From Sesamum alatum (Eukaryota; Streptophyta; Magnoliopsida; Lamiales; Pedaliaceae): a DNA stretch of 64,000 nucleotides. The stretch lies in assembly GCA_034509735.1 (NCBI GenBank), contig JACGWO010000003.1:10726001-10790000 (forward strand), given 5' to 3'. The notes under the pieces are model-generated. The model was given only the letters and a program-made list of their open reading frames with translations. It was not told the origin of the DNA and did not search any database. Position 1 is the stretch's first letter, and each line of letters starts with the position of its first letter. The position numbers and the translations under genes are program-made. Shown piece by piece: positions 12,353 to 23,885 of this stretch.

Positions 12353-13354
12353 TTAAAGCCAATCACCCATATGCCTAATCCCCATCTTCTCAAGATGTTG
12401 CGTATGAGCACTTTGCGACATAGGCTTTGTCAGCGGGTCTGCTGTGTTGTCTGCTGAGTTGACTCGGTCCATCCGAACGTCACCTCTTCCTACCATTTCT
12501 CTAAGAAGATGGTAGCGTCTAAGAATGTGTTTGGAACGGTGGTGAGATCTCGGTTCCTTCGCTTGCGCTATTGCACCGTTGTTATCACAGAAGATGACAA
12601 CGGGCTCGGCAATGCTAGGCACCACACCCTACTCTTGGATGTAGTTTCTCATCCAAACCGCTTCCTTGGCAGCTTCTGAAGCTGCTATGTATTCAGCCTC
12701 AGCGGTGGAGTCAGCAGTGGTTGCTTGCTTGGAACTTTTCCAAGCCACTACTCCTCCGTTGCGCTTGAATACATACCCCGATTGAGACTTGGCATCATCG
12801 TCATCAGACTGGAAGCTGGCGTCGCTAAAGCCTTCCAGAATTAGTTTTCCATTGCCATAGACTAAGAACATTTCCTTAGTCCTCCTTAGGTACTTAAGGA
12901 TGCCCTTAACTGCATTCCAATGTGCCTCTCCTGCACAGGACTGATATCTGCTAGTCACGCTCAAAGCGTATGCAATGTCAGGCCTGGTGCAGTGGACCGC
13001 ATATTGGATGCTACCTACGGCAGAAGCATAGGGGATGACTTTCATCTTTTCAAGTTCCTCATCAGTCTGCGGGGACTGTTTCTTGGACAACTTGATCCCA
13101 TGCCTCATAGGAAGGAACCCTCGTTTGGAGTTGTCCATTCGATATCTCTTTAGGACTTTCTCCATATACGAGTTTTGGGTGAGCCCTAACATCCTTTTGG
13201 ATCTGTCCCTGACAATCTGGATGCCTAGGATGTAGGATGCTTCACCCAAGTCCTTCATGGAAAACTTGGTTGACAGCCATGCTTTCGTGTTTCCTAACAT
13301 TCTGACGTCATTTCCAATGAGCAGAATGTCATCCACGTAAAGCACTAGGAACAC
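12353..13354 (-). pseudogene. Copia C: RT C-terminus and RNase H, one nonsense stop
   Basis: Reading down the minus strand from 13354: the RT motif LVLYVDDILLIGND, then YILGIQIVRD, then IPYASAVGSIQYAVHCTRPD, then RNase H with LEGFSDASFQSD, STAEAEYIAASEA and IFCDNNGAIA. A single TAG at 12631-12629 interrupts the frame right after RNYIQE. The remainder continues in the same frame to a natural stop at 12353 (MGDWL). The homologous fragment near 53760 has a Leu codon at this position, so the stop is a point mutation. It is disconnected from the upstream integrase-RT part by a frameshift near 13425. Confidence 0.9.
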
Positions 13355-15255
13355 TATGGAGCTCCCACTGACCTTCTTGTATACACAAGGGTCGGATTCA
13401 TTTTTGATGAAGTCATAACCCCGTATTCATCAAATCGAATGTTCCAACTTCGGGAAGCTTGTTTGAGGCCATAGATGGACTTCTGGAGACGACAGACCTT
13501 CTGTTCTTCTCCAGCGACCGTGAAACCCTCCGGCTGATCCATATAGATCTCTTCTTCAACGAAGCCGTTGAGGAAGGCCGTTTTCACGTCCATCTGCCAT
13601 ATTTCATAGTCATACCATGCTGCTATGGCAAGCAGGATCCGAATGGATTTAGCCATGGCTACTGGCGAGTAGGTATCCTCAAAATCGACCCCGGGTCGTT
13701 GAGTGTATCCCTTAGCTACAAGCCTAGCCTTGAAGGTAGTGACCTCTCCATCAACGCCGAGTTTGCGCTTGTAGACCCACTTACAGCCCACTGGCTTAAC
13801 ACCTTTCGGTGGATCTACAAGTCTCCAAACTTGGTTCTCGCTCATGGAGTCCATTTCGGTTTTCATGGCCTCAAGCCATTTCCCAGAGTCGATGTCTGAC
13901 ATCGCTTCCCCGTATGTCTTAGGATCGTTATCCAGAAGATCGGTCGCACCTAGAAATCCATATCTCACTGGAGGTTTGGATTCTCTAGTGGACCTTCGGA
14001 GAACGGGAACGTTAGTGGTAACTGTGGGCGCTGACTGTATCGGAGCCGGCGGTTCAGGGGTCGGGGCTGGCCTGCCTTGAGGTTGTCCTTCATGCCTAGC
14101 ATGTTGGACTTCTCTAGGTAGGTCAGTCCTCCTAGTGTCTATCCTGAATCCTCTAGGTGAGGTTTCCGCGACTGTTTCTGATGACTGAGTTCCATCACTT
14201 GATTCCTCAAGGATCAGCTCATCAGGTTGGATATCCTCTGGGAAGCCTTGCTCCAAGAATACTGCATTCCTTGAAACAAATACCTTTTGTTCCAAAGGGT
14301 CATAAAAGTAATAACCCGCAGTTTCTTTAGGGTATCCAACGAACCTGCATAGGCTAGACCTGGATTCTAGCTTATCTCCCACTAACCTCTTGACGTATGC
14401 GGGGCTACCCCACACTTTCAAGTAGTTGTAGGATGCAGGCTTGCCGTGCCATATCTCATATGGCGTTTGGGTCACTACACTAGTAGGCGCCAAATTCAAT
14501 AACTTGGCTGCTGTTTCTAATGCATAACCCCAAAACGATAGGGGCAATTTGGTAAAACTCATCATGGAACGAACCATGTCTAACAGGGTTCGGTTCCTCC
14601 TTTCAGAGACGCCATTTAACTGTGGTGTTCCGGGAGGTGTCCATTCTGATATTATACCATGTTCCTTTAGATAATCTAGGAATTCGGCACTAAGGTATTC
14701 ACCGCCTCGGTCTGACCGTAGGACTTTAATTTTGCAGTTGGTTTGATTCTCCACTTCAAGTCTGAATTCTTTAAACCTCTCAAGAGCTTCAGACTTGTAC
14801 CTCATCAGGTAAACATAACCATACCGTGAATGATCATCGTTGAAGGTTATGAAGTAGGAGAACCCACCTCGGGCCTGCGTCCTTAGTGGTCCACACACGT
14901 CTGTATGGACCAAGTCCAACAGACCTGTGGCAAGCCTGCTTTGTCCTACAAAGGGCTTCTTGGTCATTTTCCCTCTTAGACAAGATTCACAAGTTGGTAG
15001 ATCACTCAAGTCCCCAACCTCTAGGTTCTTTGAGTCTACCAACCTTTTCATCCTATCTTGGGATATGTGACCTAGCCTAGCGTGCCACAGACGTGCGTTC
15101 CCGTTATTATCTAATTTCCGTTTGTGTTGAGCGTTAAGAACGAAATTTGTTTGTTGCAAGATATAGAGCCCATTATGTAATGTACCAAGTAGATGAGCAA
15201 TTCCACACCTCATCAAATAAAAGCAATTTTTATTGATTTTTAAACTCATAACCAT
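13355..15255 (-). pseudogene. Copia C: integrase and RT N-terminus, frameshifted at the end
   Basis: Domains in order: GAG-pre-integrase zinc finger (LWHARLGHISQDRMKRL, then CESCLRGK); integrase core with HTDVCGP, RSDRGGEY and NGVSERRNRTLLD giving the D-D-E triad; a proline-rich linker; then the copia RT (RVT_2) with GCKWVYKRKL, FKARLVAKGYTQ and IYGLKQASRSW. After RFDEY the frame is wrong. Compared with the homologous fragment at 52955-52980, four bases are missing at about 13425, which shifts the frame just before the catalytic YVDD. The start overlaps the end of gag-protease in a different frame. Confidence 0.9.
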
Positions 15256-16402
15256 TATTGTCTAACAATGGAATGGAAATGATGTTTTTAATCATACTGG
15301 GTACAAAATAAACTTGCTCTAATTCTATGCTAATGGTATCACTAATAACTAAAGTGGCGGATCCTACTGCTTCTGCCGAGATGGCCTTGCCATTTCCGAG
15401 CTTCAGGATCATGTCCCCGCTACTTAGTTTTCTGCTTCTTTTCAACACCTGCAAATCATTGCAAATGTGAGCTCCACAGCCGGTATCCAATACCCAAGAG
15501 GCAGAATTAGTGACCATGTTAACCTCAATCACAAATATACCTTGGTTTGAGAAGAGTTTGGGGCACTCTCTCTTCCAATGCCCTTTCTCACGGCAGTTGA
15601 TACATATGTCATATGCCTTCGACTGTTGCTTGGAGACAACCTTTCCCTTTCCTTTGCCTTTCCCCTCTTTGGCAATGGGAACACTCTGAGTGTTCGTAGC
15701 TGCTATGACTGCCTTTCCCTTCCCTTTCTTCCTTTTCCAACGTCCGGCACCCTTGCCTTTCGTCTTGGAAGTAGAAGCACCTCCAAACAATACCGAAGGC
15801 GTGGACTTCTTAGTCGTTGCCTCGTATTGCACCAACATATTGATCAACTCATGAATACCCTTCTCAAGTGCATTCATGTTGTAGTTGACAATAAATTGAT
15901 CAAAGGAGGGTGGGAGTGACTGAAGGATCACATCTATGTACGTTTCGTTATCGAGACCTGCCTTTAGGTCCTCGAGCTTTTTCACTAGGGTAAGCATTTT
16001 AACCCCTTGCTCTTGTACAGAGGATCCTTCTGTCATTTTAGTTCCAAAGAACGCCTTGGTCGCGACATACCTAGTATGCCGGTCCGGGACTGCATAGCAA
16101 TCCTTAAGGCGAGCCATTATGGAAGGGACATCGTCTAGCCTTTCATATTGCTTCTGAATCTCATTGGTCATCGAAGCAAGTATGATGCTACGAACCTTCC
16201 GGTTATCCTTATGCCAAGTCTCGAACGTCTCACGTTCCTCTGGCGTGGATCTTTCCGGTAAGGTCCTAGGGAGAGGCTCGTCCATGACGTAGCCTTGGTT
16301 CTCATAATCCAGGACTATCCTGAGATTGCGCAACCAGTCGTTGTAGTTGGTTCCATTAAATTTATTTGTCTCAAGAATGGTTGAAAGTGGGTTCTTAGAC
16401 AT
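15230..16402 (-). CDS. Copia C gag-protease ORF
   Basis: This is a 390-residue ORF starting at an ATG 2.3 kb downstream of the primer site. The N-terminal capsid region carries FNGTNYNDWLRNLRIVLDYE and a UBN2-type core (LKDCYAVPDRHTRYVATKA). A Lys/Gly-rich basic linker leads to the zinc knuckle CINCREKGHWKREC (CX2CX4HX4C) near residue 275. The aspartic protease site is WVLDTGCGAHICND near residue 307. It ends at FKNQ-stop. The downstream ORF carries on the same protein in the +1 frame (MSLKINKNCFYL), so one extra A in the run at about 15238-15244 explains the stop. It could instead be a recoding site. Gag itself looks intact. Confidence 0.9.
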   Translation of the reverse strand: MSKNPLSTILETNKFNGTNYNDWLRNLRIVLDYENQGYVMDEPLPRTLPERSTPEERETFETWHKDNRKVRSIILASMTNEIQKQYERLDDVPSIMARLKDCYAVPDRHTRYVATKAFFGTKMTEGSSVQEQGVKMLTLVKKLEDLKAGLDNETYIDVILQSLPPSFDQFIVNYNMNALEKGIHELINMLVQYEATTKKSTPSVLFGGASTSKTKGKGAGRWKRKKGKGKAVIAATNTQSVPIAKEGKGKGKGKVVSKQQSKAYDICINCREKGHWKRECPKLFSNQGIFVIEVNMVTNSASWVLDTGCGAHICNDLQVLKRSRKLSSGDMILKLGNGKAISAEAVGSATLVISDTISIELEQVYFVPSMIKNIISIPLLDNNGYEFKNQ

Positions 16403-18736
16403 TTTAAAATCTACATGTAGAAAAACAACGCGCGATCAGCAGAAAGTAAAGACGGTGGTTTGATAAAAATAATTAAATGCTTGGTCTTTAGTCATTTAAT
16501 CCTCCCACTATTTATACGAAAACACGGTACTCTCAAACGTAGTTTTCGGGAAATCCTTTCCTAGTGGGCTTGGGATCCACAGCGATTTTTCCCATACCCC
16601 GCTTTACGATTCGCATGGAAAAGATCCTGTGGGAGGTATTCCATACCATTCTCGTTCCACGAGATTCCCAAGATTATTGCCTCACCCTTTTGCATGATCC
16701 CGAGGACTCCAAGCGAATCATGCTAATTAGGCGTTAGACCCGACCCAAATCGACCGAGCCATAGACCCACTAGTACCCCCACGACTCGTGAGACAGGTAG
16801 CAGCAGCCCATTTTTCGTTCATGACATAGTGCAGCTTCTTTTAAGTACAATAACGTGCCACGACTCGTGAGACCACGCTATTGACCTAAAACAGCTTCCT
16901 CACTATGCCACGGATTGGAAGGCATGGACGAACTCCTAGAGTTCATGTCCACTTTATCTAGGGTCTAATATTTTAACATTGGTCCAACCAATGTGAGAGT
17001 AATAATGACCGAGATCTCATACTATATCCATACATTCATCCAAAAATGCATAAATGAAATTCATCCATAGCAGTTATACATGATAAATAAAACCCATTCA
17101 TCCATCACAATAACCACATGCAAAATTAAAGCCTAGCACGCCCCTGTTGGATGATCACGAGCCCGAATCCTATGCGATCCACTGAGCCCGCAGTGGATCT
17201 ATGGTCAATCTAGGGTTGGTCCTATACTATTACAATAATAGTAACCCAATCATCATGCTGATGGGCCTTGGTCTCTTTTTCTCTTTCTTCACTTCATGGA
17301 AAACGCCAAGGGACCTCCGGTCTGGGCTCTCCATGTGGTCTTCCTTCTTCTCCACCAATTACAAAAAATGGAAACCTCACTCCTAGTCTACTCTCATTAC
17401 ATATTAAAAAAATAGAAACCCAGCGAAAACCCGGGGGGAGTACATAAGGAGGAGGTAGAAAGCCTTATTATTCCAAGGCACTAGAAAGAGAGAAGGAGAA
17501 AGCAGTTAAAGAGGCACACAGGCCCAACAGAAAATTAAACCATACATTCGGTCTAGGGCTCGTGATCATCCATTTCCATCCAACACACATAATTACATGA
17601 TCCAATCACATAATCATAATATTCCAACAACACATGATTTCCAATCACATCAATCCAAGATGAAAATAAATGAACATGTGCGTAACGTGTGAAAATAAAA
17701 TATAAATATTGGCAATGTAAAATTTTTCGTTTTAGGAAAACCTTTCCTCATTATTTTAAGTAAAATAACCCTGGGATTCCAAATCCATTTATTTTACTCC
17801 TAAAATAATGTCTTTAGGAATTTAGGAAAAATTGAACCCAAAAAAACGAATTTTTCAGAATTAATTCAAAATTAAAACTGAAAATAAATTTAAAAAATAA
17901 AATTACACTAGGGTTTCAAAACCCTAGCCAAGGAGCCACCGGCCGCCGCCGCCTGCAGCAGTCGGCTGCCGGGCGCGCAGGGCAGCAGGCCCTGCCTGCC
18001 GCCTCTGCGCGCGCGCAGGCACCGCCTTGCCGGGCGCGCGCGCGCAGGCCCCTGCCTGTGTGCGCGCGCGCCTGGCTGGCATCAGTCTGCGCGGCCTGGC
18101 GCATCGGCAGGCCGACGCGCGCGCAGGCTCCTTTGCCTGTGCGCGCGCGCTGGCCTGCTGGCCACCGGCCGCGTCCCTGCGTCGTGCGCAGAGCGCGCGC
18201 GCAGACGCGCACTGGGCGTGCCTGCCGGGCGCGCGCGCGCAGACGCCTCCGTCTGCGTGCGCGCGCGCCTGGCGGCGCGCCTGGTGCCCGTCCGCGCGCG
18301 GGCTCCTCCGCCCGCCAGCCTTGCGCGCGCGCGCGCGCAGACACCTCTGTCTGCCCGCGCGCGCGCCTGGAGGCGTTTCCATGCGCGCACGCCCGCGCGC
18401 AGCCAACCCGGCTGCGCGCTGCCCCTGCGCGGCCGGCAGCGCGCGCGCGCGCAGGCTTCCCATGCCTGCGCGCGTCTGCCCTGCCGGCAGCGCTCGGCTG
18501 CGCGCGGGCCAGCCTTCCCGGCTGGCCGGCTGTGACGTTTTCTCGTTTTTCAGATTAATTCCCATCCCGATTCCCAAGAAAAAACAGAAAATACCAATAT
18601 TCAGCAATTCACACGAATTAAAAGCAATAAAATAACATGCTTCAAGAATCAAGAAATTCAAGATTTAATTACAACATGCTATTTCACGTTTCATGCTTAA
18701 AACGCACATAAACCCTAGGCCTATACACCGAACCGG
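16403..18736 (-). other. Long 5' leader of element C
   Basis: This is 2.3 kb between primer site and gag with no supported protein. Its primer-proximal part contains the GC-rich block (about 17935-18532). The gag-proximal part (16403-17920) is AT-rich and includes short + strand ORFs without domains. Leaders this long occur in several plant copia lineages. Confidence 0.75.
17935..18532 (-). repeat. GC-rich low-complexity block in the leader of element C
   Basis: About 600 bases are made largely of GCGCGCGC, GCCTGCC and CTGGCGGGC-like words, in sharp contrast to AT-rich neighbours. Overlapping long ORFs exist in several frames on both strands (up to about 245 codons), all Arg/Ala-rich. Element A (1925-2345) and the LTR-leader at 46226-46456 carry equivalent blocks at the same place after the primer site. 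Its conserved position suggests a role of the RNA, not a protein. Confidence 0.85.
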
Positions 18737-18749
18737 GCTCTGATACCAC
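18737..18749 (-). other. Primer binding site of element C
   Basis: The minus strand reads TGGTATCAGAGCC immediately inside the 5' LTR. It is the initiator tRNA-Met type primer site and fixes the 5' to 3' direction of the element as minus. Confidence 0.92.
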
Positions 18750-20746
18750 TGAAAGATTATGTGGATCGTCCCGGGAAAAGCGCGAATGCGGAAGCGCGGT
18801 ATAATGAAAAATTAAAACGGAATTTTAAACATGCTTTTAAATTAAAAACACGTTTCAAAGGGTGTGCCTTTGAAATTTTTCCCGGGCATTCGGTGTATCT
18901 CATGAACGTATAACATAAAATAAATCATGGAGGCCATAGGGTTGAAAATTAAAGAGGGACGAAAATTTAAAACGAGACCTACCCGTTGTCGTTTTCGTCT
19001 TCAACGGCTACACGCGTTGTTCCCCGTTTTGCACCAAGATCCCGTCTTTGAGACCCTCTAATTCGTGACACACGATCCACCCACGTATCTTGCACGTCGT
19101 GCTAGCAACGAACAAGTGTATAATTTTGGAGTGGATGAATCAATAACACATTATCAATTAATGGTATTGATTCATCAAGATTCTAATGTTCCAAGAACAA
19201 AAGAATCAAGAAAACTATTTTCTTGAGAGAGAGAGGGGCGGACGAGAGAGATGGGAGAGAGAGAGAAACCGTGTGTGTGTGTTGTGTGTGTGTTGGAGTT
19301 TCATCATCATGTAAATTGTAGGATGCTAGGGGTTTATATAGAAGAGGAGTTTAATCCTCTTTAAACTCCTCTCTTAAGAACTCTAATTTGATTAGGATTT
19401 TGACCTAGTCAAAGTCCTAGTCAAACTAGTGTTTTGACCTAGTCAAAACGATCCTAGCCATCCATCTCTCCCATTAATCTCAACCGTTGATTTAATTTAA
19501 TTTAATGGAAATATTTAAAACCTATTTAAATATTTCCAAGAGGCTAAAAATAAAATATAAATATTATTTAAGCCCATTAAATAAATCCTTTTGATAAATC
19601 CAATTTATCAATTTAATTCCTTCTATCAAATAGAAGGAATTATTTCTCCAAGAAAAATAAAGGTCCCGATTAAATCTAATTTAATCATTCCTTCACTCCA
19701 ATATTTAATTCCAAATTAAATATTTAATTGTGTGTGGATAGTGTGTGACTCTTTAGGTTCACCATTCAGCTAGACTTGGTCGGATTCCTAGAATCCATCC
19801 GTTACCATGGGTGGCCGTCTAGCAACGGTCCATGGCACTAGAGACTAGGTGAAATATTCAGGGATGAACATTTAGGCTCTAACAGTACGCTTGTCCTTCT
19901 GTCTTCGGTCTCATCACTTAGTGTCTAGGGCACGGATAACGCAGGCACCCATCTTGGACCTAAGTGTCGGTCTGTCCTCACTAAACGCCGCAAGGGAAAC
20001 CTTCCCTTCTGTTCAGTCACTGTGGCCACAGTTTTAGGGACAAGACCTAGAGCATACATGAGACTCAACTGTCAAAAACCTATTGACAGGAGACAGATCC
20101 TTTCTTGGAAACTACTGTCACTTTGCACACCAGGACTGCACTAGACATGGCTTATGACTACCAAAGAGAATTCTGGCAATCTCTCACCATATCTAAGATA
20201 CAGTTCTGATGTACAGGTAAACTCAGTAATTCCTCAAGTCAAAGGACTTGACCTGTACCGTTGGAACCGGGAATACTCGTCATACCTTGCAGGACCATAC
20301 TCAAGGTCCTCCGTAAGACGGTTCCCACGAGTCACCTCAGTCAGCTGCGTCCTAGCAGGCTAACCCACTAACACTGCTTAGACGATCCTCGTCACCCGTC
20401 GATGAAACACGACAGCAGATGCTTAGTGCAAGTCTCAAATGGAATCCCCGGTACCCATTTTCGGGGATTCCTTGACTTGGAGATTTCCGGACTGATTCAG
20501 GAAGACTGATTTCATGGACCTACCTCCAAGCGTAGTCCCAGTCCCCGAAACCGAATCTCAGTCCGTGGGCTCTGTTTGCGTAGTGAACAGATATGGATAA
20601 ATAGGTGCAAGTGAACACAAACAAAGTAATGGCAAATGAAAATTCACTTCTTTATTCATTAATGATTTATCAAAACACCTATAATTGTCTAGACATAGGT
20701 TACATATACCCGCCAAAATTGGCTTACATGGTCACCTATTCTAACA
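18750..20746 (-). repeat. 5' LTR of element C
   Basis: This is 1997 bp, nearly identical to the LTR at 10342-12336. The minus strand carries the TTGAC-motif cluster (19388-19446), TATATAAA (19333-19340) and downstream CT/CA-rich stretches. It starts TGTTAG and ends CTTTCA on the minus strand. The right target duplication is at 20747-20751. Confidence 0.96.
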
Positions 20747-21575
20747 CGTCGAGCAACAGGCCAATGAGAGTACTTGCTCGTTGCAGTGGACTATTTCTCG
20801 AAGTGGGTGGAGGCAGAGGCGTTAAGCACAATCACGAAGAAAGAAGTCATAAAGTTTGTGTAGAAGAACATCATATGTCGCTTCGACATTCGAAGAGCTT
20901 TTCTGATGGATAATGGTACGCAGTTCTAGGGGACCAAATTTCGTCAGTGGTGTCAAGAGCTGAAGATAAAGCAGCATTACGATTCGGTTGCAACCCCCAG
21001 TCTAATAGACAGGCGGAGGTAACCAAACGAGTAATCCTCCAGAATTTGAAGACGAGGCTGGAAGATGCCAAAGAAAATTGGGTAGAAGAGCTTCGGGGAG
21101 TCTTATGGGCATATCGGACCACCCCACGACGAGGCACAGGAGAAACCCCATTTAGTCTGGTTTACGGGACTGAGGCTGTCATCCCGGTGGAGATTGGAGA
21201 GGAGACATTCAGGGTGAAGCGCTACGAGCCGACTAGCAATGACAGTGAAATGCGAGTCGACCTGGACTTTCTAGAAGAACTAAGGAGCAACGCGAACGTC
21301 AGGACAGAAGCGTACAAAACATTGATGGCAAGAGTTTACAATGATAGAGTCCGACATTGGGGTTTTCAAGTAGGCGACCTCGTATTGCGAAGGGCTGATG
21401 CAACAGGAAATATCGGATGGAAAATGGGAAAATGAACTTACCGCCTGATGGATTGGGCCATATCAAGTGGTTGAGATAGTGGGAAAATGAACTTACCGCC
21501 TGCAAAGGCTGGATGGAAAGGAAGTGCCGCGCACATGGAACGTGGTCAATTTAAAGAAATATTTTGCTTAGAATT
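20747..21575 (+). pseudogene. Gypsy (Tat-like) integrase, C-terminal part
   Basis: This continues from 10341 across the copia insertion: ATGQ, a stop, then LLVAVDYFSKWVEAEALSTI, then FLMDNGTQF with the second catalytic Asp. After a frameshift come NRQAEVTKR (region of the catalytic Glu), ENWVEELRGVLWAYRTTPR, TGETPFSLVYGTEAVIPVEI and the C-terminal module FQVGDLVLRRAD. Near the end, a 22-base string at about 21424 is repeated at about 21481, disturbing the frame. The terminal words equivalent to TWNVVNLKKYF are readable at 21537-21570. Confidence 0.88.
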
Positions 21576-21699
21576 TTTGTTTGAAAAGTTATATATATTT
21601 TGTTTTCAAGCACCTTTGTAACCTTCACTTATGATCATAAAATGTCGTTATTTTCGTTTTTTCAACGAGAAATTTGTCATTTAAATACTGTCTATTGCT

Positions 21700-22165
21700 G
21701 TCTAAGGAGGGGGATGGCCCTTCCTATTTATGTTAGTATGTTTTGTTATTCATATTTGTGTTTATTGGGAAGAGGGGGATTGCCCCTCCAGTCATTCTCT
21801 AGGATAGAGGGAGATTGCCCCTCATATTTACAACTTTCCTTAAAAGAGGGGAATTGCCCTCATATTTTGAAACATTTTCTCGAAAAAGGGGGATTGCCCT
21901 TATGCTTAAAATTGGAAGAGGGGGATTGCCCCTCACATTTTAATTCTCGCTTGAAAGGGGGGGATGACCCATCATATTCACAGACTTTCCTTAGAAAAGG
22001 GGGATTGCCCCTCATATTTTAATTCTCGCTTGAAAGGGGGGGATGGCCCCTCATATTCACAGACTGTGCTTGGAAGAGGGGGATTGCCCCTCACATTTTA
22101 ATTAACTATACTGAACAAAAGAACAACACAATGAGGAGTTCTCCTGAGAAGGGGGGATCCCCTCA
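21700..22165 (+). repeat. Tandem hairpin array in the 3' region of the gypsy element
   Basis: About eleven degenerate units of roughly 30-45 bases each contain a core such as AGGGGGATTGCCCCT. The core can pair with itself (GGGG against CCCC with a 4-5 base loop). Linkers such as ATTTTAATTCTCGCTTGAAA and ATTCACAGACTTTCCTT alternate. It lies between the integrase end and the antisense ORF, where Tat-lineage elements often carry tandem repeats. Short ORFs through it are artefacts. Confidence 0.85.
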
Positions 22166-22395
22166 TATCGAAATCAATAAACATAAATACTGTGAAGCAT
22201 AGAGTTTATAAGAGAACCATGAAGAAATAAATTCTTCTTTATTACTTTTAAAACTAATAGTTGGAGTGGGAGAAAAGCATCCCAAGAATTCAAATTCGAG
22301 AAAAACAAGATAAGTAGTCCTAAATATTTTTTGAACCTACGAAAAAGGAAATTCGAACATAAAAATATAGTAATAAAATAATCCTAAGTCTAGAT

Positions 22396-22469
22396 CTAGT
22401 TCTTTTCTATGGCGGAGGTGGGGATTTTGTTAGTAGGAGTTTCATCAAGCACATCATCGGCAACCTCGC
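22396..22469 (-). pseudogene. Antisense ORF of the gypsy element, C-terminal tail
   Basis: The minus strand reads EVADDVLDETPTNKIPTSAI and then EKN-stop, an acidic tail that joins the antisense ORF at 29603-31254 once the Athila-like insertion is skipped. The frame match across the junction is not exact, so one indel is likely. The assignment depends on the insertion boundary. Confidence 0.45.
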
Positions 22470-23728
22470 TGATAGGGTGCATTTCATCTCTTATACGCGT
22501 GCTTAACTCGAATGGTTTTAAAGGTTTTCTTCACATTTCTTATCGAGTTACGCAGTTTTGAATAAAAGATCGAGATTCACCCGTTGCAAAGAAAAGGAGT
22601 TAAAAAGCCCAAATAAAGACAGAAAAGTGATCAAGAAACAAAACAGCAATGTGCAGACTTGAACAATCATTAGGGTGTGATCACGCCCTGTCCGACACCC
22701 GAGTCTGCGCGGGAAGAAAAAGAAGAGTTTTGAGCCAGCAGACTTGAACAACCTCTAAGGCGTGATCACGCCTTATCCAACATCCAGATCTGTGCGGGTT
22801 TAGAAGTTGGCACAAAAGAGGACTCTAGAGTTGGCACGGAAAGAAGACTCTTAAATTGCATAGGAAGAGGACTCTCAACTATAAATAGGAGACTAGAACA
22901 CAGAGAAATATCATCTTCTCATCATCGTTTTTCTCTCTTCCTCTGAATTCATGCTTTTGTTTAGTAGCTAATTTTCTATTCCGATTCAAGGGAAACGTTA
23001 AACCCTATTGTTATGTTTTGAGGTCTTGAATTTATCTGATTTCACCAAGTATTTCTCGTCTTGATTTACTGTGAACGGAATGATTATTATTGATAGATCT
23101 GACAATTCGATTCGATATCAATTATTCTATTGCTATCTATGAGTTCAGTGATCCGTAATTGTCATGAATGAGTGGTATGACTAGCAAGCAAATTTATTAT
23201 GTGCTTTGCATGATTTATTTGTAGGGACGAGAAAACTAGGTTAGATAATTGCAGCTATCTCGGTTATTTGATCTAGATTCAACTGTTTTCATTGATGCAA
23301 ATGCTATTATTGATGTGATATGAACGCTATCGTGCCCAGTCTTGATATAATAAGTTTGGATTTAGATGCTTGAGTCAAATCCACTACGATAGGAAAATGG
23401 GAATTTGTTACGGCTATCCTAATGAATTCCAGAGTTGAATGCTTGGTTATGGAATTAATCCTTAGTGATCTATGATAAACATAACGATTGGTGCGACGAA
23501 CCCCCTTGAATTGGACTTTTTCATCTATAATCTCATCTCTCAGTTATTTTTACTCTTGCTTTTGTTAATTTAGTTCATTATATTTAGTACTCAATTCATA
23601 CCCCCTTTTTTTGGTAACTACATCTAGATCGAGAAATTAATCGATAGTTCCCTTGGGATTCGACCTGGTTCCACGACTACTACAGTTTAGAATCAATTTT
23701 TATATTTGACGGCTTCGACAACCGATCA
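22470..23728 (+). repeat. 5' LTR of element B
   Basis: It begins TGATAGGGTGC and ends CCGATCA (short TGAT/ATCA inverted ends). It holds two palindromes (22673-22688 and 22756-22775), then a TATAAATA box at 22880-22887. Downstream is a long AT-rich untranslated stretch shared with 28340-29602. Confidence 0.88.
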
Positions 23729-23730
23729 AA

Positions 23731-23752
23731 TTTTGGCGTCGTTGCCAGGGAA
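23731..23752 (+). other. Primer binding site of element B
   Basis: TTTTGGCGTCGTTGCCAGGG lies two bases after the LTR end. It resembles the TGGCGCCGTTGCCGGGG primer site typical of Athila elements, with two changes. Confidence 0.7.
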
Positions 23753-23885
23753 CTATTTTTAGTTTCTTAGTCTAGTTTTGTGTCCTTTTTTTCCCCTTGC
23801 TAATCTTTTGTTTTGCAGGGACCTTCGTGCTTGATATAGACTAACTGTTGGTGTTGAATCTATTTCTGGGGAAATTGAAAACGAG

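Larger units (their letters stand above)
10342..20746 (-). mobile_element. Complete copia element C, minus strand
   Basis: This is a 10,405-bp element with LTRs at 10342-12336 and 18750-20746, bounded by perfect direct repeats CGTCG at 10337-10341 and 20747-20751. It has an initiator tRNA-Met type primer site, a 2.3-kb leader, gag-protease, integrase, RT, RNase H and a polypurine tract, all on the minus strand in copia order (integrase before RT). The LTRs differ at roughly a dozen places by eye over 2 kb, so the insertion is recent. Three small lesions disable the coding region. It sits inside the gypsy integrase gene. Confidence 0.97.

Noticed and set aside
12920..15919. Plus-strand ORFs opposite the copia pol and gag
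   Set aside because: They are shadows of minus-strand coding sequence with clear integrase, RT and gag motifs.
17916..18661. ORFs of up to 245 codons in the second GC-rich block
   Set aside because: Same reason: all six frames are open, composition is low complexity, and the position is the element leader.
21700..22165. CRISPR-like repeat-spacer array
   Set aside because: Spacing and repeat length are irregular, the linkers themselves recur, and the context is a gypsy 3' region.
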